Assembly (NCBI RefSeq): GCF_000702545.1
Contig: NZ_JNIO01000008.1
Location: 558,001-622,000, forward strand
Direction: 5' to 3'
Source of the DNA: Selenomonas sp. AB3002
GTDB lineage: Bacteria > Bacillota > Negativicutes > Selenomonadales > Selenomonadaceae
Length of the DNA stretch: 64,000 nucleotides
Part shown: in pieces, positions 35,533 to 43,021 of the stretch
Layout of the letters: each line of letters starts with the position of its first letter
Position numbering within the stretch: the first letter of the stretch is position 1
Notes under the pieces: generated by a model
Told to the model about the DNA's origin: nothing
Seen by the model: only the letters and a program-made list of their open reading frames with translations
Databases searched by the model: none
Program-made: the position numbers and the translations under genes

Positions 35533-35769
35533 ATGAAAGCAAACAAAGAAGTGGTAATGAGCATGGTCAATCCGTCTACGGACGCTCTGATGAAGCGGGT
35601 CAAGAGCCGCTATGGCCTGGTGGTGCTCGGAGCCAAGCGCGCACGCCAGCTGCTGGACGGTGAGGAACTCAAGGCCACCCAGGCCCGCTCCACCAAGAAC
35701 GTGACTAATGCTCTGGAGGAAATCGTAGAGGGCAAGATCGGCTATAGCATTGACAAGACAGTGCTCTAA
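35533..35769 (+). CDS. rpoZ: RNA polymerase omega subunit
   Basis: 78-residue protein with the omega pattern NPSTDALMKRVKSRYGLVVLGAKRARQL and EIVEGKIGY. It supports assembly of the beta' subunit. ATG 35533 follows GAGGTG by 8 nt; internal ATGs at about 35557 and 35563 are possible. Between gmk and coaBC, with 4 nt to the next start. Confidence 0.92.
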   Translation: MKANKEVVMSMVNPSTDALMKRVKSRYGLVVLGAKRARQLLDGEELKATQARSTKNVTNALEEIVEGKIGYSIDKTVL

Positions 35770-35773
35770 GACC

Positions 35774-37012
35774 ATGGATACAAAGCTTTTGCAGGGCAAG
35801 AAAATCGTGGTGGGAGTCACCGGAGGCATCGCTGCCTACAAAGCAGTGGAAGTGGTGAGCCGTCTGAAGAAGGCCGGGGCTGAGGTTCATGTGATGATGA
35901 CCCGTGAGGCCACGGAGTTTGTCACCGAACTCACCTTCCGGGAAATCAGCGGTCATCCCGTGGCTCAGGATATGTGGGCAAAAGTGCAGGAGTACAAGGT
36001 GGAGCACATTGCGCTGGCCACCCTGGCGGATTTGATGCTCATTGTTCCTGCCACTGCCAATGTATTGGCCAAGGCAGCGACTGGCATTGCCGATGACTTG
36101 CTTACCTCAACTATTCTGGCAACCAAAGCCCCTTTGTTTTTTGCACCTGCCATGAATACGGGCATGTATGAGAATCCTGCCACTAAGGCTAATATTTCTG
36201 TGCTGAAGGACAGGGGAATACATATCATTGAGCCTGCTTCCGGCTATCTGGCCTGCGGTGTGGAGGGCAAGGGTCGTCTGCCCGAGCCTGCAGAAATCGT
36301 GCAGGAGGTGCTGGACTATTTCTTTGAGACCCAATCCTTGCAGGGAAAGAAAATTCTCGTCACTGCCGGGGGCACGGAAGAGGCTCTGGATCCTGTGCGC
36401 TTCCTGGGCAATCGTTCCACGGGGCGCATGGGCTATGCCATAGCAGAGGCAGCCGTCAGACGAGGGGCAGAGGTGGTATTGGTATCCGGCCCAACAAGCA
36501 TTCCTGTACCTGCCGGTGTACGCGCCATCAAGGTGCGTTCTGCCAGGGAAATGGAGCAGGCTGTGCTGTCAGAGTACGACAGTGTTGATGCCGTGATTAA
36601 ATCTGCAGCTGTGGCGGACTATCGTCCCAAGGAAATTTCTTCCCAGAAAATCAAGAAGAGCGATGGGGAGCTAACCCTCACTTTGGTGCGTAATCCTGAT
36701 ATCCTCTATGAGCTGGGACAGCGCAAGAAACATCAGGTCTTGGTGGGGTTTGCTGCTGAGACCAACGATTTGGAGACTTATGCCAGGAAGAAGCTTGAGA
36801 AGAAGAATCTTGACTTCATCGTGGCCAATGATGTTTCTGCCAAAGATGCAGGTTTTGGCACGGACACCAACAGGGTGCAGATTTTCTACCGTGACGGCAG
36901 GGAAGAAAGCCAGCCTTTGATGTCCAAAGCGAAACTGGCGGGACTGATTCTTGACAGTTTGAGGGGATATTGGGACGAAATGTCTGAGGGGATAGAATTA
37001 TTCCCGAAATGA
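35774..37012 (+). CDS. coaBC: Phosphopantothenoylcysteine decarboxylase / phosphopantothenate-cysteine ligase
   Basis: 412 residues: an N-terminal flavin-dependent decarboxylase domain (KIVVGVTGGIAAYKAVEVV, PAMNTGMYENPAT) and a C-terminal ligase domain (ILVTAGGTEEALDPVRFLGNRSTG, AAVADYRP). Together they perform two successive steps in coenzyme A synthesis. Start ATG 35774 has only a weak ribosome site but lies 4 nt past rpoZ, so it is probably coupled. Confidence 0.95.
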   Translation: MDTKLLQGKKIVVGVTGGIAAYKAVEVVSRLKKAGAEVHVMMTREATEFVTELTFREISGHPVAQDMWAKVQEYKVEHIALATLADLMLIVPATANVLAKAATGIADDLLTSTILATKAPLFFAPAMNTGMYENPATKANISVLKDRGIHIIEPASGYLACGVEGKGRLPEPAEIVQEVLDYFFETQSLQGKKILVTAGGTEEALDPVRFLGNRSTGRMGYAIAEAAVRRGAEVVLVSGPTSIPVPAGVRAIKVRSAREMEQAVLSEYDSVDAVIKSAAVADYRPKEISSQKIKKSDGELTLTLVRNPDILYELGQRKKHQVLVGFAAETNDLETYARKKLEKKNLDFIVANDVSAKDAGFGTDTNRVQIFYRDGREESQPLMSKAKLAGLILDSLRGYWDEMSEGIELFPK

Positions 37013-37028
37013 TAGTTTCCTTTCCTGC

Positions 37029-37057
37029 TTGACAACTGTCTGAAAATAGTTTATGAT
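37029..37057 (+). promoter_or_regulatory. Promoter of metK
   Basis: TTGACA (37029-37034), 17-nt spacer, TATGAT (37052-37057), with a start predicted near 37064, just before the SAM riboswitch. Confidence 0.8.
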
Positions 37058-37088
37058 TTTATCCATAAGTTATTGAACTGAATATTTC

Positions 37089-37232
37089 CTCATCAAGAGC
37101 GACGGAGGGAAAGGCCCGATGAAGTCGCGGCAACCATTGGAGTTTTCCAAAACGGTGCCAATTCCTTTAGGCATGACCTAGAAGATGAGAGTACGCATAA
37201 AAGGGCTCTCATGTAAGGGAGCCCTTTTCTTA
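37089..37232 (+). ncRNA. SAM-I (S-box) riboswitch with terminator
   Basis: The conserved S-box parts occur in order: CTCATC (P1, 37089-37094), AAGAG...GGAGGGA, GGCCCGATGA, CGGCAACC, GGTGCCAATTCC and GATGAG (37184-37189) closing P1. ATGAGAG (37185-37191) can instead pair with CTCTCAT (37206-37212), the antiterminator, which overlaps the left arm of the terminator stem (37199-37208 with 37219-37228, then TTTTCTT). SAM binding should favour the terminator and lower metK expression. Confidence 0.95.
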
Positions 37233-37291
37233 TTGCCCTTTCGTAAAAGTCGGGGATTTATTCAGTGCTCATTTGCAAAGGAGGCAAAATT

Positions 37292-38482
37292 ATGAGCAAG
37301 AAACGCATGCTGTTCACTTCCGAGTCCGTTACCGAAGGACATCCCGACAAAATGGCTGACCAGATTTCCGATGCCATCCTTGATGCCATCATTGCTCAGG
37401 ACCCTCAGGGCCGCGTAGCCTGTGAGACACTGGTGACCACGGGTCAGGTGCACGTGGTGGGCGAGATTTCCACCAGCTGTTATGTGGATATTCCCAAGAT
37501 TATCCGCAATACCGTGCAGGATATCGGCTACACCCGTGCCAAGTACGGTTTTGATTATGCAACCTGCGGCATCCTGGTTTCTCTGGATGAGCAGTCCCCT
37601 GATATCGCTCAGGGTGTGAACACGGCCTTGGAGGCCCGCGAGGGTGAGATGTCCGTGGAGGAGGCAACCGGTGCCGGTGACCAGGGCATGATGTTTGGTT
37701 ATGCCACCAACGAGACCCCTGAGTTCATGCCTCTGCCTATCGCACTGGCTCACCGTCTGGCCCGTCGCCTCACCGAGGTACGCAAGAACGGCACTTTGCC
37801 GTACCTCCGTCCGGACGGTAAGACCCAGGTGACGGTGGCCTACGAAGATGGCAAGCCGGTAGCAGTGGAGACCATTGTCATTTCCACTCAGCACGATGAA
37901 GAGGTTACGCTGGAACAGATCAGGAAGGACCTTATCGAGCAGGTTATCAAGCCTGTGGTGCCTGCAGAACTCCTGAAGGATGATACCCGTATCTTCGTGA
38001 ATCCCACTGGCAAATTCGTCATCGGCGGCCCTCAGGGAGACTCCGGCCTCACAGGCCGCAAGATTATCGTGGACACCTACGGCGGCTGGGCACGCCATGG
38101 CGGCGGAGCTTTCTCCGGCAAGGATCCCACGAAGGTGGACCGCAGTGCTGCCTACGCTGCCCGCTATGTGGCCAAGAACATCGTGGCTGCTGGGCTGGCT
38201 GACAAGTGCGAGATCCAGCTGGCTTACGCCATCGGCGTGGCTCGTCCCGTGTCCGTCATGGTGGACACCTTCGGCACCAACAAGGTGGCAGAGGAGAAGA
38301 TTGAGGAACTGGTAGGGAAGCACTTCGACCTGCGTCCTGCAGGCATCATCAAGATGCTGGACCTTCGCCGTCCCATCTATCGTCAGACTGCTGCGTATGG
38401 CCACTTTGGGCGCACCGATGTGGAACTTCCTTGGGAGCAGACTGATAAGGCAGAACTCCTGAAAAAAGAAGCAGGACTTTGA
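37292..38482 (+). CDS. metK: S-adenosylmethionine synthetase
   Basis: 396 residues, full length. Signatures: [20 protein letters not shown]-binding [28 protein letters not shown]. It makes SAM from methionine and ATP. ATG 37292 has AAAGGAGG upstream. Expression is under the SAM-I riboswitch, giving end-product feedback. SAM made here feeds the corrin methylase (cobJ) among others. Confidence 0.97.
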   Translation: MSKKRMLFTSESVTEGHPDKMADQISDAILDAIIAQDPQGRVACETLVTTGQVHVVGEISTSCYVDIPKIIRNTVQDIGYTRAKYGFDYATCGILVSLDEQSPDIAQGVNTALEAREGEMSVEEATGAGDQGMMFGYATNETPEFMPLPIALAHRLARRLTEVRKNGTLPYLRPDGKTQVTVAYEDGKPVAVETIVISTQHDEEVTLEQIRKDLIEQVIKPVVPAELLKDDTRIFVNPTGKFVIGGPQGDSGLTGRKIIVDTYGGWARHGGGAFSGKDPTKVDRSAAYAARYVAKNIVAAGLADKCEIQLAYAIGVARPVSVMVDTFGTNKVAEEKIEELVGKHFDLRPAGIIKMLDLRRPIYRQTAAYGHFGRTDVELPWEQTDKAELLKKEAGL

Positions 38483-38534
38483 TGATGGCTGCCCGTAGTT
38501 CAGGGCAGGCCACAAGCAAAAGATGAAGCTATGG

Positions 38535-38580
38535 ACAGGCTGTAAAGGATGGTACAGATTCTTTTATAGCCTGTTTTTGT
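38535..38580 (+). terminator. Rho-independent terminator after metK
   Basis: ACAGGCTGTAAAGGAT (38535-38550) pairs with the ATTCTTTTATAGCCTGT region ending at 38574, with G-U pairs, followed by TTTTTG. Confidence 0.7.
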
Positions 38581-38604
38581 TTGCCATCATTTTTTTGTAT
38601 GAAT

Positions 38605-38633
38605 TGGACAGATTTAAGGATAGATGGTATACT
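38605..38633 (+). promoter_or_regulatory. Promoter of alaS
   Basis: TGGACA (38605-38610), 17-nt spacer, TGG-TATACT with the -10 at 38628-38633 and an extended -10 TG. The 65-nt leader has no T-box features. Confidence 0.7.
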
Positions 38634-38703
38634 AATTAACTAGCGATTAACAGGCTTAAATGCTCTGCATAGCACATAAATCCTTATATGGGGGTAGATT
38701 TGT

Positions 38704-41337
38704 TTGAAGTACATGAGTGGCAATGAACTGCGTGAGGCTTATCTGCAGTTCTTTTCTGAGAAAAAAGGCCATCTGCGCCTGCCCAGTTTTTCCCTGATTC
38801 CGCAGGATGATCCCACCCTGCTCCTGATTGGTGCCGGTATGGCGCCTCTGAAGCCCTTCTTCACGGGCAAGATGAAGCCACCCCGCACCCGGGTGACCAC
38901 CTGCCAGCGCTGCGTGCGTACCGGCGATATCGAGAACGTGGGCCGCACGGCGCGTCATCAGACTTATTTTGAGATGCTGGGCAACTTCTCCTTTGGTGAT
39001 TACTTCAAGGGTGAGGCTATTCCCTGGGCCTGGGAGTTCCTGACGGAAGTGGTGGAACTGCCCAAGGAGAAGCTCTGGGTGACTGTCTACCCCGATGACG
39101 ATGAGGCCATCGAAATCTGGAAGTCCCAGCCGGGCTTCCCCCAGGATCACATCGTGAAGATGGAGGACAACTTCTGGGAAATCGGCCCCGGTCCCTGCGG
39201 CCCGGACTCCGAGATCTACATCGACCTGGGCGAGGAGCGCGGCTGCGGCGAGCCTACCTGTGCTGTAGGCTGCGACTGCGACCGTTACCTTGAAATCTGG
39301 AACCTGGTGTTCACCCAGTACGACCGCACCGAGGACGGGGAGTACAAGCCCCTGGCCCATAAGAACATCGATACGGGCTGCGGTCTGGAGCGTCTGGCTT
39401 CCGTGGTGCAGAACAAGAAGACCAACTTCGAGACTGACCTGTTGTTCCCCATCATTGAGTACGCCTCCAAGGTTTCCGGCGTGAAGTACGGCGAAGATGA
39501 GGCCAAGGACGTTTCCCTGAAAGTCATTGCCGACCATGCCCGCTCCATGGCTATCATGATCATGGATGGCATCCTGCCTTCCAATGAAGGTCGTGGCTAT
39601 GTGCTGCGCCGCATCCTGCGCCGCGCCATCCGTCATGGCCGCATGCTGGGTATCAAGGACAAGTTCCTGGAAGGTGCTGTGCAGGCCGTGGTGGACATTT
39701 ACGGTGTGGCCAGCGACTTTGGCGAACTGGTGGCCAAGCAGGACTACATCAAGAAGGTCATCAGCCTGGAGGAGGACCGCTTTGCAGCCACTCTGGCGCA
39801 GGGCATGGCGCTTCTCACTGAGGAGATCGAGAAGGTCAAGGCTGATAAGAAGGAGGAGCTGGCCGGCGAGGTCGGTTTCCGTCTTTATGATACCTACGGC
39901 TTCCCCTGGGAGCTTACGGAGGAGATTCTCCATGAGCAGGGCTTGAAGCTGGATAAGGATGGCTTTGACAAGGCCATGGAGGAGCAGCGCACCCGTGCCC
40001 GCAATGCCCGGGCCGAGAACCAGCGTGTGGCTGTGCCCGACCTTTCCAAGCTGGATACAAGCAAGCTCTTGGTGGATGAAACTGCCACTGAAGGCAAGGT
40101 GGTGGCCATCTGGAAGGACGGCGTGCTGGTGGACGAGCTCCAGGACGGCGAAGAGGCAGGCATCATCCTGGACAAGACTCCCTTCTACGCTGAAGGCGGC
40201 GGACAGGTGGGCGACGAAGGCCTGCTGATTTCCGAGTTTGGCCGTGTCCGGGCTGAGAATGCCAAGAAGCTGCCAGACGGCACTGTCTACCATGAGGCCT
40301 ATGTAGAGGAAGGCCAGCTGAAGGTGGGCGAGACGGTGAAGATCCAGGTGGATCAGGCCAAGAAGCTTTCCTCTGCCCGCAACCATACTGCTACCCATCT
40401 GCTGCAGGCAGCTTTGAAGAAGGTAGTGGGCGACCAGGTCAATCAGGCAGGTTCTTCCGTAACTCCTGACCGCCTGCGCTTCGACTTCACCAACTTCGAG
40501 CCTGTCAGTGCCCAGCAGCTCTCCGATGTGGAGGAACTGGTGAATAGCGAGATCCTCAAGGGCCAGGATGTGGAGATTTCCCACATGAGCCTTGACGAGG
40601 CCAAGGAAGCCGGCGCCATGGCCCTCTTTGGCGAGAAGTACGGCGATGTGGTGCGCGTGGTGAAGGTGCCTGAGTTCTCCATGGAACTCTGCGGCGGTTC
40701 CCATGTGAAGAATGTGGGCCAGATCGGCATGTTCAAGATCATCAGCGAGACGGGTGTGGCTTCCGGCGTGCGCCGTATCGAGGCCATCACCGGCAAGGCT
40801 GCCCTTGACTATGCCAACGGCAAGATGGCAACCCTCACCGAGGTAGCTGCCAAGCTGAAGACCAGCGAGACCGAGCTTTCTGCTCAGGTGGACAAGCTGC
40901 TTGCTGAGCAGAAGCAGATGCAGGCAGAGCTTGACAAGGTGGCTGAGATGCGCGAGAAGGCTGCAGCCCAGAAGCTCTTTGCCGGCCTCAGGGAGATCGG
41001 CCAGGTCAACTTCATGTCCGGTGTGGCCAAAGCTGCCAATATGGACGAGCTGCGCAATGTGGCTGACCTTGCCTGCACCAAGGTGGAGCGTGCCGTGGTG
41101 GTGCTGGCCTGCGTGAATGATGACAAGGTCAACCTGGTGGTCAAGGCTTCCAAGGAAGCTGTGGCGCAGGGCGTCCATGCCGGCAAGATCATCAAGGAAG
41201 CTGCCAAGGTCATCGGCGGCGGCGGCGGCGGCCGTCCCGACATGGCCCAGGCTGGCGGCAAGGATCCGGAATCCCTGCCCAAGGCCTTTGTGAAAGCAGC
41301 TGAAATAGTAAGAGCTCAGTTGGGTGTCAACGAATAA
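38704..41337 (+). CDS. alaS: Alanyl-tRNA synthetase
   Basis: 877 residues: class II catalytic domain (FFSEKKGHLRLPSFSLIP, and the TRVTTCQRCVRTGDIENVG region), tRNA-recognition domain, editing domain with HTATHLLQAAL and CGGSHVKNVG (zinc ligands), and a C-terminal glycine-rich domain ending IGGGGGGRPDMAQAGG. It charges tRNA-Ala. TTG 38704 is preferred, since GGGGG is 9 nt upstream; ATG 38713 is further from it. A terminator follows. Confidence 0.96.
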   Translation: MKYMSGNELREAYLQFFSEKKGHLRLPSFSLIPQDDPTLLLIGAGMAPLKPFFTGKMKPPRTRVTTCQRCVRTGDIENVGRTARHQTYFEMLGNFSFGDYFKGEAIPWAWEFLTEVVELPKEKLWVTVYPDDDEAIEIWKSQPGFPQDHIVKMEDNFWEIGPGPCGPDSEIYIDLGEERGCGEPTCAVGCDCDRYLEIWNLVFTQYDRTEDGEYKPLAHKNIDTGCGLERLASVVQNKKTNFETDLLFPIIEYASKVSGVKYGEDEAKDVSLKVIADHARSMAIMIMDGILPSNEGRGYVLRRILRRAIRHGRMLGIKDKFLEGAVQAVVDIYGVASDFGELVAKQDYIKKVISLEEDRFAATLAQGMALLTEEIEKVKADKKEELAGEVGFRLYDTYGFPWELTEEILHEQGLKLDKDGFDKAMEEQRTRARNARAENQRVAVPDLSKLDTSKLLVDETATEGKVVAIWKDGVLVDELQDGEEAGIILDKTPFYAEGGGQVGDEGLLISEFGRVRAENAKKLPDGTVYHEAYVEEGQLKVGETVKIQVDQAKKLSSARNHTATHLLQAALKKVVGDQVNQAGSSVTPDRLRFDFTNFEPVSAQQLSDVEELVNSEILKGQDVEISHMSLDEAKEAGAMALFGEKYGDVVRVVKVPEFSMELCGGSHVKNVGQIGMFKIISETGVASGVRRIEAITGKAALDYANGKMATLTEVAAKLKTSETELSAQVDKLLAEQKQMQAELDKVAEMREKAAAQKLFAGLREIGQVNFMSGVAKAANMDELRNVADLACTKVERAVVVLACVNDDKVNLVVKASKEAVAQGVHAGKIIKEAAKVIGGGGGGRPDMAQAGGKDPESLPKAFVKAAEIVRAQLGVNE

Positions 41338-41345
41338 CATCAGGC

Positions 41346-41372
41346 AAGTCCTCCCCTCGGGGAGGGCTTTTT
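41346..41372 (+). terminator. Rho-independent terminator of alaS
   Basis: A 10-bp stem (41346-41355 with 41360-41369) and T run to 41372. The adaptor gene begins immediately after it, so it must be read by leakage or from another promoter. Confidence 0.8.
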
Positions 41373-41376
41373 GCCC

Positions 41377-42462
41377 ATGGGGGAAGCATCAGTGGCAGAA
41401 GAAAAATTGATTGAAAAAAACTCATCAGAAGAAGACATTACAGAAAAAGTTCAATACCTGTTGAAATACGGCGTTCTGGGACTTATCCTGGTGGCGTTGC
41501 TATGTGCCGGAGTCATGTACTATCTGCACAGTGGCAGGTCTGCCATGACTGTCTATGATGCCAAGGTTGAAAGCCAGCTGGTGGGGGTAAAGTCTAAGGC
41601 GGCGGGCAAGGTGACGGAAATACTGGTGGAAGATGGAGCCCATGTGGAAGCCGGACAGGTCATTGCCAGAGTGGCGGTGAACGTCACTGAGGAAGATATC
41701 AGGCAGCTGGAGCAGACAGTAGAGCTGTCAGAGAAAAACCTGGAGCAGCTGAAGCAGGGGCAGACCGTTACTGTACCCACCTATGACAGCGGCGGCGGCT
41801 ACAATCCCGCTGCCCAGCAGAACCTGGCCAGCGCCGCTGCCCGCATGCAGCGTATGAACGAGCTCTTTGAGATGGGAGCTATCAGTGCTATGAAGCGCGA
41901 TGAGGCGGCAGCTGAATACGCTGCGGCTCAGGCAGCAGCCTCACAGAGCGCAGCACCGACTCCCAGCTATCGCACTATGACCCAGCCTACGGACCCTAAG
42001 ATCATTGAGCAGGCAGAACTGCAGCTCAAGCAGGCTCAGGCGGCTCTCAATAATGCAAAGCAGGATTCACAGGCCACGGAGATTGTGGCGCCGGTGGCAG
42101 GGACACTTTACTACACGGATATCAAAGAAGACAGCGAGGTAAAAGCAGGCCAGACTATTGTCCGAATTGGTGATGCTGGCAGTATCTGGCTGGAGGCCAG
42201 GCTTACTCCGGAGCAATTGGAAAGGGTCCGCCTGGGCCAGTTTGCCAGTTATGAGGTAGAAGGCCACGAACTTTCCGGCACTGTGCAGGAAATACAGGAG
42301 ACTGGGGAGGAAAAAGAGGAGGCTGCCCAGAATACGGAACCCAAAGAGGCTGATGGCAGCGAAGATGACAGACGGGTAGTGAAAATTTCCATACCCTCAG
42401 ACCTGTCCTTCAACCTCAGGCCGGGCACCAAGGCTGCTGTGAAGTTTGCTTTGGATTCATAA
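41377..42462 (+). CDS. HlyD/EmrA-type membrane-fusion (efflux adaptor) protein
   Basis: 361 residues from ATG 41377 (GTG 41392 is a reasonable alternative). An uncleaved transmembrane helix (about 29-50) precedes a biotinyl-lipoyl-like domain (VKSKAAGKVTEILVEDGAHVEAGQ), a Gln/Ala-rich alpha-hairpin (about 105-215, with an AATPSYRTMTQP-like linker), a second lipoyl half (EIVAPVAGTLYYTDI) and a beta-barrel region. Such adaptors bridge an inner-membrane exporter and an outer-membrane channel, which fits a diderm cell. No transporter or TolC-like gene lies beside it, so its partner must be elsewhere. The C-terminal barrel contains an unusual acidic insert (EEKEEAAQNTEPKEADG). Confidence 0.75.
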   Translation: MGEASVAEEKLIEKNSSEEDITEKVQYLLKYGVLGLILVALLCAGVMYYLHSGRSAMTVYDAKVESQLVGVKSKAAGKVTEILVEDGAHVEAGQVIARVAVNVTEEDIRQLEQTVELSEKNLEQLKQGQTVTVPTYDSGGGYNPAAQQNLASAAARMQRMNELFEMGAISAMKRDEAAAEYAAAQAAASQSAAPTPSYRTMTQPTDPKIIEQAELQLKQAQAALNNAKQDSQATEIVAPVAGTLYYTDIKEDSEVKAGQTIVRIGDAGSIWLEARLTPEQLERVRLGQFASYEVEGHELSGTVQEIQETGEEKEEAAQNTEPKEADGSEDDRRVVKISIPSDLSFNLRPGTKAAVKFALDS

Positions 42463-42493
42463 ATTGTAGGTGTAAAACAGGAGGCTGGCGAAG

Positions 42494-42853
42494 ATGTTCA
42501 GATTTGCACACAATAACCTTAACGTGCTGGATTTGGAGCGCAGCATGAAGTTCTATGAGGAAGCCCTTGGGCTGAAGGAAGTCCGTCGTCTGGAAGGAGA
42601 TGGCTTTATCCTGGTTTATCTGGGAGACGAGCACAAGAGCCACCACCTGCTGGAGCTTACCTGGCTGAAAGACCGTACTGAGCCTTACAATCTGGGTGAA
42701 AATGAGTTCCATCTGGCCTTCACGACGGATGATTATGAAGCTGCTCATGCCAGGCACAAGGAAATGGGCTGCATTTGCTATGAAAATGAGGCCATGGGGA
42801 TTTACTTCATTTCAGATCCTGATGGGTATTGGCTGGAAGTTTTGCCGGAATAA
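42494..42853 (+). CDS. gloA: Glyoxalase I-like VOC protein
   Basis: 119-residue vicinal-oxygen-chelate protein with two beta-alpha-beta-beta-beta modules. Probable metal ligands are His6 (FAHNNLNV), a Glu in LLELTW, His in FHLAF and Glu in YWLEVLP, the order found in lactoylglutathione lyase. The closest family role is methylglyoxal detoxification, though glutathione may not be the thiol used here. ATG 42494 follows AGGAGG; a terminator follows the gene. Confidence 0.75.
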   Translation: MFRFAHNNLNVLDLERSMKFYEEALGLKEVRRLEGDGFILVYLGDEHKSHHLLELTWLKDRTEPYNLGENEFHLAFTTDDYEAAHARHKEMGCICYENEAMGIYFISDPDGYWLEVLPE

Positions 42854-42873
42854 TTTCAGGTGGGAATAATATG

Positions 42874-42903
42874 GGGCAGGTACGAAAAATGTACCTGCCC
42901 TTT
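42874..42903 (+). terminator. Rho-independent terminator
   Basis: GGGCAGGTAC (42874-42883) pairs with GTACCTGCCC (42891-42900), followed by TTTG. It ends the adaptor-VOC unit. Confidence 0.8.
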
Positions 42904-42922
42904 GTAATTATGGGGAGTTTTG

Positions 42923-42931
42923 TGCTAGAAT
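42923..42931 (+). promoter_or_regulatory. Extended -10 promoter of the U32 gene
   Basis: TGCTAGAAT, an extended -10 match just after the terminator; no clear -35. Confidence 0.45.
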
Positions 42932-43021
42932 ATCACTTATATGTATAGATTCAGGGAAGCTGCCCTTGGTCAAGAAAGCGCAGCTTTTGACATAGCCATT
43001 TATGAAAGTAGAGGAAAGCAA

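Noticed and set aside
38640-38703. T-box leader for alaS (and for tyrS at 54077-54146)
   Set aside because: Both leaders are under about 75 nt and lack the AGGGTGGAACCGCG core.
38656-41340. Very long open frame opposite alaS (and similar ones opposite infB, nusA and the CNB-like gene)
   Set aside because: Composition and lack of ribosome sites show that they are antisense shadows of GC-biased genes.
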